Source: an uncultured Rikenellaceae bacterium (lineage in GTDB: Bacteria; Bacteroidota; Bacteroidia; Bacteroidales; Rikenellaceae). From it: 58,747 nucleotides of DNA. The position numbers and the translations under genes are program-made. Positions 32,897-41,781 of the stretch are shown here, piece by piece; position 1 is the stretch's first letter, and each line of letters begins with the position of its first letter. The notes beneath the pieces were generated by a model. That model saw only the letters and a list, made by a program, of their open reading frames with translations. It was not told the origin of the DNA and did not search any database. The stretch spans positions 1 through 58,747 of the forward strand of contig CALVFY010000015.1 in the NCBI GenBank assembly GCA_944326945.1, read 5' to 3'.

Positions 32897-35671
32897 TTAG
32901 AAACGGAAATAAAGGTTCAAATAATAAGTCGTACCGAACAGGTAGAAATATTTGGAGGGGAACGGAGAATAGTGATCGATTTCACCCGTAACCGGATCTT
33001 CGACCCTCTTCAGACGCATCTGTTCGTAACCTCCGGTCTTGATATTCTGCCGGTTGAGGATATTTTTCACCTCCAGACTGAATCCCAAATTATATTTACC
33101 GTGAATATACCACGACTTACCCACATTGGCATTCAGCAAGAAGGCACTGGGGAACATCTCCTGATGAGCCATGGCCTGACTCTCTTCGTTGGTCAACCCC
33201 ACATGAGCATAATCGGTACGATACAAGGGGTTCATGTCGATATAGAGTGCGTCGTACCAACCGACATCCACCCCGAGGAAGAGATTCTTCCGGGAACGAT
33301 AGTCCAATCCGGCGCTCAGAGCCGTTTGAGGAGTTCCGCCCACCTTGTAATTTTTCCAATAGACCCGTTCGTTCTCCAGAATGATCCGGTTACTGTTGTC
33401 GACCGTCTGAGTCACATAGGGATTGGAAGTATACTTGTAATACCCGTAGCTGAAGGCACCCTTGAACGAAAGACCGCCCACCAACGGAGCCTGCATACCT
33501 ACTTCCAGACCTGCATGCATCTCGTCGATTCCACGCATAGCAAAGTTCGTGTACGAACGGTTCAAGTCGTCGTAAAAACTGATCAGTTTATTCTGGTCCT
33601 TGATCGTCGAATAGTAACCGCTCACACGCATCCGGAATCCACCCAATCGCAACATATAGTTCAAATCCACACCGAATATCTTCTCTGTGGTCAGACCCGG
33701 AGCCACACTGTTGCGGGTACGGGGCGAGATGAAGGCATCCTGGAAATAGGGTGCCCGATGCATGTAGGCAACATTGGCCCAAAGGGTATGGCTTCCGGAA
33801 ATTTTTCCCGTCACACCAGCCTTGGCCGTATAGGTCCAGAAGTTCTGACGCTCGGAATCACCATAGGAATTATTCGGGAACAGACCTTTTTTATAGAGAC
33901 CTTCCCGATAGAAACTGGTCAGACCTCCTTCAGCAGCCAAATAAGCCTCGATATGATTCAAAGCCAGTTCATAAGTAGCCCACAGTTTTCCGCTCTGTAA
34001 ATGAGCCAGGTAATTGTATCCGTACTTATCGCCCTCCGAAACCAGCCTGTTCGGTGTAAGGAGGTTGTTCTGGATGGCGTTGCTATTGGTCGGGAAATCC
34101 CGCTCGGCAAACTGGTCCACATCCAGCCAATAATCGCCTCCCAGCAGGTCTTTCAAGATCTTGAAATAGGCCGTCTTGTTCCAGCGATATTCCAGACCGG
34201 CATTGAAAGTCGAATGGTTATGTACGATCGAGGTGATCTGCACCTTGGCATTGAGATCCTGCTGATCGGTACGGCGCTCTTCGATCACATATTTCGAACG
34301 GGTAAAACGTTTGCTGATACCGTTGATCCCTCCCGAAAAATCCACATCGAAATAGTTGCCGTAATTGACATTATAGAGTGCATCCCAGTTGATCTGACGG
34401 ATACTCCAGTCATTTTGCCAGCCCTCGGTCACCCAGGCGGCTTTCAACGGATCATCCTCGAAATAGCTGGGCAGATTACGATAATAATCGGGCCGCGGGT
34501 CCTGAGTATCGTACCAGTCGAGGGCCGAATAGCCATTCTTGCCAAACCGATACGATACGGCTGCCTGCAACTTGAACTTCGTGCTGGGTTCGAAATAGTA
34601 GTTCAGCATCACGATCGGCTCATGGCTGTTACGCACACGAGCATTGCGCATGTCGCTCTTGCTGCGCCCCCCCTGATAACCCCAGTTAGGATTGTAATAA
34701 TTGCTTCCCACCAGATCATATACCTCCTGCGTAGAAGCGGCTTGAACACCCCGAATCGTAGGAGCACCGAGTACGGTCAGAGCCAACGTACTACAATAGT
34801 CGAATTGTTTCTCTACCGAAGCGAAATAGGCCCACGAGTTATAATAGATACCGTTTACCCAATCATTACCGCCCTGGCGGGTCGATGCCGAAAAAGCATA
34901 AGCCCATCCATTGTCCTGCATGCCCGAAGCATAGGTCGCCATCACACGGAAACGATACTGCCCGCTGGCATTGACCACACTACCCCGGAAACCTTTCCGG
35001 ATCTGCGATGCCCGGGCATTGATATTGGTCACTCCATTGACAGATCCCAGACCGTAATCCGAAATTCCCATCGAACTGGTCACCTCCTGGTTACGCGTAG
35101 CATCGTTCAAACCGCTCCACAGCGACCAGGGCGTATAACCGGTCATGGCATCGTTGAAATAGACTCCGTTCAGATAGACTCCGGCCAAACCCGTCTCGTA
35201 TCCCCGATTGCGGAAACGCATCGTACTGAATTTATAACCGGCAATATTATCATAGACATCCTTCGAAGCGGAAAGTGTTACAGGCATGGCTTGTGCATCA
35301 TTGGCCGACTCCATATCGAATTCCACAAAATCGGAATCGTCCAATCCTCCGATAGACAAATCTGACACGAGAGAGATAAAATTCAGATTTTTCATCTCCT
35401 GTCCGACGGTCACATTCAACTCGACAGGTTGAAAATCCAAGGCATCCACCAACAGCTTATAGGTTCCGGGCATCAGATTTTTGATCTCGAATTCGCCTTG
35501 CGTATTGGTATAGACCGTCTTGCTCTGCGGACCGCTCAGCACCACCTTTGCCTCGTCGATAGCCATCCTTCCCGCACGGGTCACCACCCGTCCTTTGATA
35601 CCGCCCTCCTGAGCCAGAGCCGGCAGAGAAAGAAGGGCTGTCAGAGCTAATAGTAAAATTTTTATTTTCAT
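32897..35671 (-). CDS. TonB-dependent outer-membrane receptor with carboxypeptidase-like N-terminal domain
   Basis: A 924-residue energy-coupled transporter. Signal peptide MKIKILLLALTALLSLPALAQ is followed by a carboxypeptidase-regulatory-like domain (about 24-100: IKGRVVTRAGRMAIDEAKVVLSG, GEFEIKNLMPGTYKLLVDA), a plug-like region (about 115-230: SASKDVYDNIAGYKFSTMRFRNRG, then GVYLNGVYFNDA) and a 22-strand-type barrel ending in Phe (YYLNLYFRF). It is not accompanied by SusD. It lies 10 bases after the EEP-nuclease gene and 20 before the DUF5689 gene. Because the two genes upstream encode secreted nucleases, nucleotides, oligonucleotides or phosphate-containing fragments are the likely ligand. 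A metal or other substrate cannot be excluded. Confidence 0.9.
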   Translation of the reverse strand: MKIKILLLALTALLSLPALAQEGGIKGRVVTRAGRMAIDEAKVVLSGPQSKTVYTNTQGEFEIKNLMPGTYKLLVDALDFQPVELNVTVGQEMKNLNFISLVSDLSIGGLDDSDFVEFDMESANDAQAMPVTLSASKDVYDNIAGYKFSTMRFRNRGYETGLAGVYLNGVYFNDAMTGYTPWSLWSGLNDATRNQEVTSSMGISDYGLGSVNGVTNINARASQIRKGFRGSVVNASGQYRFRVMATYASGMQDNGWAYAFSASTRQGGNDWVNGIYYNSWAYFASVEKQFDYCSTLALTVLGAPTIRGVQAASTQEVYDLVGSNYYNPNWGYQGGRSKSDMRNARVRNSHEPIVMLNYYFEPSTKFKLQAAVSYRFGKNGYSALDWYDTQDPRPDYYRNLPSYFEDDPLKAAWVTEGWQNDWSIRQINWDALYNVNYGNYFDVDFSGGINGISKRFTRSKYVIEERRTDQQDLNAKVQITSIVHNHSTFNAGLEYRWNKTAYFKILKDLLGGDYWLDVDQFAERDFPTNSNAIQNNLLTPNRLVSEGDKYGYNYLAHLQSGKLWATYELALNHIEAYLAAEGGLTSFYREGLYKKGLFPNNSYGDSERQNFWTYTAKAGVTGKISGSHTLWANVAYMHRAPYFQDAFISPRTRNSVAPGLTTEKIFGVDLNYMLRLGGFRMRVSGYYSTIKDQNKLISFYDDLNRSYTNFAMRGIDEMHAGLEVGMQAPLVGGLSFKGAFSYGYYKYTSNPYVTQTVDNSNRIILENERVYWKNYKVGGTPQTALSAGLDYRSRKNLFLGVDVGWYDALYIDMNPLYRTDYAHVGLTNEESQAMAHQEMFPSAFLLNANVGKSWYIHGKYNLGFSLEVKNILNRQNIKTGGYEQMRLKRVEDPVTGEIDHYSPFPSKYFYLFGTTYYLNLYFRF

Positions 35672-35681
35672 AATGCAAACA

Positions 35682-36731
35682 TTATTTGGCTATGTAAAGA
35701 AATACCGGGAAATGGTCGCTGTAACCACCCTGGAAATTATTCCCCACGAACGTACGCAACGGATAGTTCTTGTACTGACCGCTCTGCTGACGCAAGAAAG
35801 GCCGATCGTAAATATTTCCGTAAAAGCGATTGGACTCGGGTTTATAGAGTTTCAGTTTACCGGATCCTCCGGTCACCAGATTCCCGTTAACAATCATATT
35901 GTCGAACAGATTCATGGCATCCTGATAGGCCAACGTTCCGAACCCTTTGCGATGCATCTCGATAAAGGGGTTATACAGTTCGCCGGCTCCTTTTGCTTCA
36001 GACATTTTTGCCTTGGCGCCCAATGTTTCCACGATACTTTTATTCGTAGGGTCATCATTCAAGTCTCCCATAATGACAATCTTGGCATCGGGACGAACAG
36101 CAATGACCGAATCAATCGCATGACGTACCACACCTGCCGCCAACACCCTCAGATGTTCCGACTGTTGTTGTCCGCCCAATCGGGAAGGCCAGTGATTCAC
36201 GAAAAAGTAGAACGGTTCGTTCTCGATGGTCCCCCATACCATCAGTACATCACGGGTTTTCCAGTCCGGATTGTCCTCGAGCTTCACAGGCAATGCCGCG
36301 CTCCCCTCCAGTTTGAATTGGGACGGACGATAAAGCAATGCCACATCCACGCCTCGAGCATCGGGAGAATCGTAATGCACGATCTGGTAATTGGCTTTCT
36401 GCAATTTTCCCAGAGAGACGATATCTTCCAATACATTCCGATTTTCTATCTCCGAGACACCGATAATGGTGGGATATGCACGCGTATCGGACGAGAGTTT
36501 ATAGAACACCTCTTCGATGTTGGACATTTTTTTCCAATACTTCGTACTGTTCCAATTCTTAGCTCCCTGGGGAGTAAACTCTTCATCCTTCACCCCGGGA
36601 CTCTTGATCGTGTCGAACAAGTTCTCAAGGTTATAGAAGGCCACGGTATAGCGTTTACTCGGATTCTGAGCGCCGGCACACAAGACGAATCCCATCACCA
36701 ACACTCCTATCATATATAAACCTTTTCTCAT
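35682..36731 (-). CDS. Exported endonuclease/exonuclease/phosphatase-family protein
   Basis: A 349-residue enzyme with signal peptide (MRKGLYMIGVLVMGFVLCAGAQ). It belongs to the DNase I-like metal-dependent phosphodiesterase family: VAFYNLENLFDT carries the metal-site Asn, IIGVSEIENRNVLEDI the catalytic Glu, FFVNHWPSRLGG a catalytic His, IVIMGDLNDDPTNKS the Asp/Asn pair, and GGYSDHFPVFLYI the final Asp-His. All key residues are present. Family members cleave DNA, RNA or phosphoesters. It is encoded 34 bases after the BACON endonuclease gene and 10 before the TonB-dependent receptor gene, so it probably acts on nucleic-acid fragments in the periplasm or outside the cell. Confidence 0.9.
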   Translation of the reverse strand: MRKGLYMIGVLVMGFVLCAGAQNPSKRYTVAFYNLENLFDTIKSPGVKDEEFTPQGAKNWNSTKYWKKMSNIEEVFYKLSSDTRAYPTIIGVSEIENRNVLEDIVSLGKLQKANYQIVHYDSPDARGVDVALLYRPSQFKLEGSAALPVKLEDNPDWKTRDVLMVWGTIENEPFYFFVNHWPSRLGGQQQSEHLRVLAAGVVRHAIDSVIAVRPDAKIVIMGDLNDDPTNKSIVETLGAKAKMSEAKGAGELYNPFIEMHRKGFGTLAYQDAMNLFDNMIVNGNLVTGGSGKLKLYKPESNRFYGNIYDRPFLRQQSGQYKNYPLRTFVGNNFQGGYSDHFPVFLYIAK

Positions 36732-36765
36732 ATTCAGACTATTAGTTATCCACTAATTCATACTG

Positions 36766-37947
36766 CTATTTAAACCCCCATTCCTGAGGAGAGAACTGGC
36801 CCTCCACACTCTCCTGAATATCGGCTGGCAGATTGACGAAGAAATCAAATCCCGTCTTGCTTTCGATATCGTTCACACTCATGGCCTGATTGCTGGAGGG
36901 CGTTGAACCGTAACCGCTTCGGTTTTCGTACCACATACCGATCGACTTGTAACCGTCCGAACGCTGTTGCAGCAATACCTTGAAATAGTAGTTCGGAATG
37001 GCGATTGTGTTTCCGTCCCTGTCGTTAGCATAGTTCACGCGCTCATTGCCGCCCACGGTTTTCAACACGGCACCCGTCACGACATAAAGCGTATCGCCCT
37101 TCGACATCTGGCCACGTACCTGTTCCTCCAATTGGGCCCATACTTGTTGATTCAGGCCACTCACTTGCGGCGTCATGTTCGTATAGTAAAAGGTCTGCTT
37201 ATTGGCCTCGTAATTGGTGACCCGGTCGGCCGATGGAACCTGATGTCCTCGATCATAGCCCGAGGTTTTGTAACCGCTCGACAAGTTAGGTTGTTCACTC
37301 GTCTTGAAACTCGGATCATAGCCCCATGCATCGGTACGTTTCACTCCAGAGGTATAGAACGGCACCAAAGGATAAGCCACCCAATAGGAGATCAACTCTT
37401 TGGTATCGTAAAACAAGGTATAGTTACGCACCTGACGACCTTCATAGGTAAAGAAATGAGTAGTCGCCATACAATTTGCCTTGTCATCTATCCTGGGCAA
37501 CTCCAGCCAACTTGCTTTGATCGGATCGGGCTCCGGATCGGGATCTGTTCCCCCTCCGCCGGAAGAATACCCTTTCTGTGTAAGAGTCACACGAGCGGTC
37601 CTATCTCCCTCGGCAAGAACCACGGTCACCGTCCGATCGGTCTCTTCTCCATTCGCGGCATAGGTAAGCACCACATCATTCTTGCTTCCGACACCAGATT
37701 CCGGAGCAACCACACACCAGTTTTGGTATTCACCCTCATATTCGAACGAGATAGACCACTGTCCGGAAGCCTCTACGGCCATAAATTGAGACCCGCTCGA
37801 AGCCTGCACCTGGGCATAATCGAGTTTGATACTCAACGTTCCGAGAGGGTTATCATCGCCCTTATCGTTACACCCGGTCATGGTGAAAGAGGTGATCATG
37901 ACGACCGCCGCCAACACGTGTCGGATGTGATTTTTAAGTATCGACAT
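36766..37947 (-). CDS. BACON + DNA/RNA non-specific endonuclease lipoprotein
   Basis: A 393-residue lipoprotein: lipobox TMTGC after an N-terminal hydrophobic helix. Residues about 38-125 form a BACON domain (VEASGQWSISFEYEGEYQNW, VLTYAANGEETDRTVTVVL, RVTLTQKG), a module common on surface glycan-binding proteins. A Gly/Asp/Pro linker (GGGGTDPDPEPDP) leads to a NucA/EndoG-type beta-beta-alpha nuclease with Asp232-Arg-Gly-His235 (YDRGHQVPSADR) and the metal-ligand Asn in FYYTNMTPQVSGLNQQVW. The catalytic set is complete. Such enzymes cut DNA and RNA without sequence preference. It starts 70 bases after the large lipoprotein gene, with a hairpin between, and leads the four-gene tail of the operon. 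Confidence 0.9.
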   Translation of the reverse strand: MSILKNHIRHVLAAVVMITSFTMTGCNDKGDDNPLGTLSIKLDYAQVQASSGSQFMAVEASGQWSISFEYEGEYQNWCVVAPESGVGSKNDVVLTYAANGEETDRTVTVVLAEGDRTARVTLTQKGYSSGGGGTDPDPEPDPIKASWLELPRIDDKANCMATTHFFTYEGRQVRNYTLFYDTKELISYWVAYPLVPFYTSGVKRTDAWGYDPSFKTSEQPNLSSGYKTSGYDRGHQVPSADRVTNYEANKQTFYYTNMTPQVSGLNQQVWAQLEEQVRGQMSKGDTLYVVTGAVLKTVGGNERVNYANDRDGNTIAIPNYYFKVLLQQRSDGYKSIGMWYENRSGYGSTPSSNQAMSVNDIESKTGFDFFVNLPADIQESVEGQFSPQEWGFK

Positions 37948-37974
37948 AACTTATTGAATCAAAATGAATAGGAA

Positions 37975-38008
37975 TTATCCGGCGGAGTGCTTTATCCCCG
38001 CCGGATAA
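37975..38008 (-). terminator. Intercistronic hairpin in the nuclease/TonB locus
   Basis: TTATCCGGCGG (37975-37985) pairs with CCGCCGGATAA (37998-38008), 11 bp, with a 12-base loop. On the minus strand it is followed by ATTCATTTTGATTC, a poor U run, so partial termination or mRNA 3'-end protection after the first gene is more likely than full termination. Confidence 0.6.
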
Positions 38009-38017
38009 ATATCAAAA

Positions 38018-41000
38018 CTATTTTACAGTAATATTGGTCAGGAAGAACCGGGATTTAGATGCTTGTTTAGCTAAAAACTGTATTTGTGTCGAAGAAGTAG
38101 CTCCCGTAATAACAAGCGTTTTGGTGACAAGGGGTGAACCGTCATTAGGCAATCCTGTAACAGTTGCACTTGTAGCTCCCTCCACAGTACCTCCGCCTAT
38201 TATATTTACAATAATTTCCGTTGCATCTTTATTCCAGGCAGCAATATCAAAAGTCAATGTCACATCTTTCGTCCCCGAAATAGAAGACAAAGCAGGAGTA
38301 ATTAAAGTACTACGCTGCTTACTACTTCCCAACTTCACCATATTTTTTGCAGCATACACATATGCCCCGGACCAATCGGACAAACCTTCTGCAGTTAATG
38401 GAGCCGGAGCATCCACATCCTGCGACCCATAATTATTTGAAGCGGCTTGAGGATATTCTTCTTTAACATCTGCGAACATGGCAAAAGTCTGTTCCAAATA
38501 AGGCATATCTCCTGCCGCCACGAAAGTCTTCGAGCAGGTGATCGCGGTCGAACCAATTCCGGCCACCGAGAAGTTCACCTCCCCCTCGGCAGGAGTACCC
38601 GTCACGGGAATCCGGATCGTACCCGCACCGGCCGTCACACTCGGCACACTATAATTAATTGTTGCGGGAATCGTACCGATACCGGCACCCGTCACGGTCA
38701 CCACGACATTCGGATAGGTCTCACTTCCCGATGCCAGGGTGTAAGGAATTTCAATAAATGCTCCTTCGAGGGCTTCATTGGCTACGCCTTTGGTCGCCGT
38801 AAACGAGGCATCACCGAAAGAGATCCCCACCGGATCACCGAAACGATCCTGATTCATGCCGGACAAGTCGGCCATCGTACGGGGCTGAAGCTGCAAAGTA
38901 CCTTTAAATATACCGATAATACCCGTAGCCGTACCCATCTTCTGCGGAACCGATTCCGAAGCAAAAGCTGCGGACGACTTCGAATACATGACGAACGTCT
39001 GACCTCCTTTCGTCTCCATATCTATATTTCCATCACCCATCGTCTTCGAAAGATCATCTGCAACTACCTGTACATCGGCAATCGACACGTACATCGACTC
39101 ATAATTGGCCATCTGATCCACCGTAATAGGAATTGCAGTCACCGTACCCGGCTCAGACAACTTTTCTATATTGGCTTGAGGTACTTTCAACTGAATAAGA
39201 TCATTGTAAATATTATAAGTTACGTCCGTCATCTTGATATTCAACATATCTCCCGGCACATAGGAATGTGTTGCACCCTGTTCGGCAAGGTTGATAACGA
39301 CACCGCTGTTTGCGTCCGTACCATCTTCCACAATAAACTGATAACTCATCAGATTCTTACCGCTGGCATCCGAAATAACCATGGCCTTGATATAACCCGA
39401 CGCAACGGCTGCTCCGTGCTGGGCTGCAGCACGAATATCGGATATTTTCAGCAGAGGTAATGCTCCCGTCGTGGTGAAGGTCTCTTCGTTTCCATAATAG
39501 GTATCCGAACCGATCTTTACGTATGCTTTGTATTCATAGCTAGTTCCGCTGATCAGTCCTGTCAGGTCGACCGTAAAGGGCGAAGTGACCGATGCGGCAT
39601 CCACTTCGGTAAAGTCGGGGTCACTGGCCGTCTTGTAAGCCACACCGACCTTGCTGATCGTCTGGCTGCCCGTATAGGTATAGCTACCGCCCACAGTAGC
39701 CGTATTGTCACCCACACTCGTCGCAGGAGCAGTGGTGGTTACTTTCGGAGCCGGTTCGATATTGACATTATCCGTCGTACGCAACGTAATATCGTCGATA
39801 CTGATAGCCGAATTGACATTGGAAGTAAACTTCAACCAGAGATTCTGTGCAGGAGCAGGTGTCGTAAAGGATACAGAGACAAACTGCCACGTACCCTTGA
39901 CTTCCGCATAAGGAACAGTAAGTTGGGTATAAGAATCATCGGCCCCGGTCGTACTGTAAAATACCTGAAGTTCGGCTGCCGTCACAATATTATCTTGAGA
40001 ACTGGAATATTCGTTGCAACCGAAACTCAGCGTGAAATTGGAAGCACCGCCCACAGTAATATTGTTCACAAAGAACGAGTTCGGTTGAGTATTTCCGAAA
40101 TAGACGTAATTGCCGCCCGAAGCGCCTTCGTAGTCTTTCGAAGCACCAGCCGAAGTAGCACGAACCGTTACTTTATTGGATGCAATACCCGTATAGGTCA
40201 CACTCGTCGCACCAAGTCCCTCTTTCAACCATCCATCATAAGAATCCACATAGGGCGAAGAAGAACCGCCTTCGGTACCCATCGACTCCTTGAGCAATAC
40301 GGCACCTGCCGCATCCGAAGTGAAGCTCTTCACCTCTCCGTAATAGGTCTGGCCCTCCACAATGGCATAAGCCTTATAATCGTAAGAGGTCGTGGCGCTC
40401 AATCCGGAAATAGCTGCCGTAAAGGCCACGGAACCTACACCCTGAACCTTTTGATAAGCCTCGTCACCGGCACTCGAAGGTTTCCATTCGAAACCGAGTT
40501 CCGTGGCGGGCGTTCCGAAATTATAAGTACCGTTCAAGGTAGCGGTCGTCGAAGTCACATCCGAAGCCTGACCGGTCATCACCTGAGGTTCCGTAGGAGT
40601 CTCGGCCTCTTGAGAAACGATCGTCACGTCGTCGATACGGAGCTGACCGCTCGAAAGAGCTCCCTTGAAGCGCAAATCGAACTCAGTAGCCCCTACCGGC
40701 AATACGACAGATCCCGTGCTAAAGTACCAACGATCGCTGGTGGTCGGAGCCGACGTATAGGTCACCGGCAGCCAGGACGATCCGCCATCGGTACTTGCTT
40801 CTACGGTGATATATTCCGACTTATACACATTATCGGAACTTCCGTCATAATAAGCGCAACCGAAGGTGATATTCATCTGATTGCCTCCAACTACCGAAAT
40901 ATTGTTGATCTGGAAATATTTATCCCATCCCAAATAGGCATTGACACCGCCCGAAGCATCCGAATAACCGTCCGAATTGGAGTTACCCCGCAGAGTACAA

Positions 41001-41509
41001 TCGCCCGAGTAGCTGGTGGCATCGGTTACACCCTCACCCGATGCACCCCAATCCGTATAACCGGAAGGCTCCGGCCATGGCTGGGATGTTGCTGCCGTAC
41101 CGAAACTCATATAGAAGAGATCGGTCGTCGCGATAGTACCGGTCTGGGTAATGCGCAGTGCCTCCCACACGGTCGCAGTAGAGACCCGTAGGGTTGCCAT
41201 ACGCTCAATACCCTCCAGTGAAAGAACCGTCACGGTAAATTTTCCGTTACCGTCGCCGTGGTCCGGCTGTACCCGTAACCAGTCAGGCACTACGCCTTGA
41301 GCATCTTGTTCCGTGGTGACTTTCCAAGGTCGGTTACTCTCCACGGCAAATTCGTAGGAACTTTGCGAATGGTCGAAAGTCTTCGACGATTCACTCAGTT
41401 TCAGGTACGGAGTGTCGTAATCGACCTCCTCCGTGTTACACCCCGTAAAACTTGACGCCACAATCATTGCGGCAGCCATCAGCAGGTTTCGTAAGTCAAA
41501 CTTTCCCAT
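38018..41509 (-). CDS. Large modular surface lipoprotein (BACON, FN3, jelly-roll and DUF5689-like modules)
   Basis: The start at 41509 (MGKFDLRNLLMAAAMIVASSFTGC) gives 1163 residues with a lipobox FTGC; the frame is open a little upstream without similarity. Order of modules by eye: BACON (about 30-120), jelly roll 1 (about 130-305, DDVTIVS end), fibronectin-III-like 1 (about 310-400), jelly roll 2 (about 405-590, DDITLRT end), FN3-like 2 (about 600-685), an OB/DUF5689-like part (about 690-890), a Calx-beta-like sandwich (about 895-1000) and a C-terminal jelly roll (about 1020-1163). The jelly-roll plus FN3 unit is duplicated. It is probably a binding or scaffold protein exposed on the cell surface. 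It is first in a block with two nucleases and a TonB-dependent receptor. Confidence 0.82.
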   Translation of the reverse strand: MGKFDLRNLLMAAAMIVASSFTGCNTEEVDYDTPYLKLSESSKTFDHSQSSYEFAVESNRPWKVTTEQDAQGVVPDWLRVQPDHGDGNGKFTVTVLSLEGIERMATLRVSTATVWEALRITQTGTIATTDLFYMSFGTAATSQPWPEPSGYTDWGASGEGVTDATSYSGDCTLRGNSNSDGYSDASGGVNAYLGWDKYFQINNISVVGGNQMNITFGCAYYDGSSDNVYKSEYITVEASTDGGSSWLPVTYTSAPTTSDRWYFSTGSVVLPVGATEFDLRFKGALSSGQLRIDDVTIVSQEAETPTEPQVMTGQASDVTSTTATLNGTYNFGTPATELGFEWKPSSAGDEAYQKVQGVGSVAFTAAISGLSATTSYDYKAYAIVEGQTYYGEVKSFTSDAAGAVLLKESMGTEGGSSSPYVDSYDGWLKEGLGATSVTYTGIASNKVTVRATSAGASKDYEGASGGNYVYFGNTQPNSFFVNNITVGGASNFTLSFGCNEYSSSQDNIVTAAELQVFYSTTGADDSYTQLTVPYAEVKGTWQFVSVSFTTPAPAQNLWLKFTSNVNSAISIDDITLRTTDNVNIEPAPKVTTTAPATSVGDNTATVGGSYTYTGSQTISKVGVAYKTASDPDFTEVDAASVTSPFTVDLTGLISGTSYEYKAYVKIGSDTYYGNEETFTTTGALPLLKISDIRAAAQHGAAVASGYIKAMVISDASGKNLMSYQFIVEDGTDANSGVVINLAEQGATHSYVPGDMLNIKMTDVTYNIYNDLIQLKVPQANIEKLSEPGTVTAIPITVDQMANYESMYVSIADVQVVADDLSKTMGDGNIDMETKGGQTFVMYSKSSAAFASESVPQKMGTATGIIGIFKGTLQLQPRTMADLSGMNQDRFGDPVGISFGDASFTATKGVANEALEGAFIEIPYTLASGSETYPNVVVTVTGAGIGTIPATINYSVPSVTAGAGTIRIPVTGTPAEGEVNFSVAGIGSTAITCSKTFVAAGDMPYLEQTFAMFADVKEEYPQAASNNYGSQDVDAPAPLTAEGLSDWSGAYVYAAKNMVKLGSSKQRSTLITPALSSISGTKDVTLTFDIAAWNKDATEIIVNIIGGGTVEGATSATVTGLPNDGSPLVTKTLVITGATSSTQIQFLAKQASKSRFFLTNITVK

Positions 41510-41584
41510 AATTTGTCTGCTAATAAGTAAGTATGTGTTTTTTCTGTTCTGAATTTCGCCAAACCGTTTTTCGATTTTTGCGCT

Positions 41585-41592
41585 CAAATTTA
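41585..41592 (-). promoter_or_regulatory. -7 element of the nuclease/TonB locus
   Basis: Reads TAAATTTG on the minus strand, a perfect TAnnTTTG match, 75 bases before the start of the large lipoprotein gene in an AT-rich region. Confidence 0.5.
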
Positions 41593-41705
41593 TGCAAATA
41601 AATTCAATTATAAATTAAACTTACACATTTCGCCTGATATTAACAAAAATTTAACCTGTTTTTTTTAAAAATCATAACTAAAAAGATTTTTTTGCACCCT
41701 TTCCC

Positions 41706-41757
41706 CCTACAAGGAGAGAGGAGCGAATTTAGAAATTCGCTCCTCTCTCCTTGTAGG
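41706..41757. repeat. Perfect 25-bp inverted repeat
   Basis: 41706-41730 is the exact reverse complement of 41733-41757 with only 2 bases between. It begins CCTACAAGGAGAGAGG. Neither strand has a T run directly after the stem, so it is not a standard terminator, although it lies just downstream of the thioesterase gene. It may be a terminator variant or a dispersed repeat unit. Confidence 0.7.
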
Positions 41758-41781
41758 CTGTATCCTATACTCTTACTTTTC

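Noticed and set aside
32972..35365. Long plus-strand open frames opposite the TonB-dependent receptor gene
   Set aside because: They have no domain signature or promoter, and their composition mirrors the antisense of a real, motif-rich gene on the minus strand.
38447..41191. Two long plus-strand open frames opposite the large lipoprotein gene
   Set aside because: They are rich in Arg, Gly and His as expected for antisense of Ser/Thr/Ala-rich coding DNA and show no family features.
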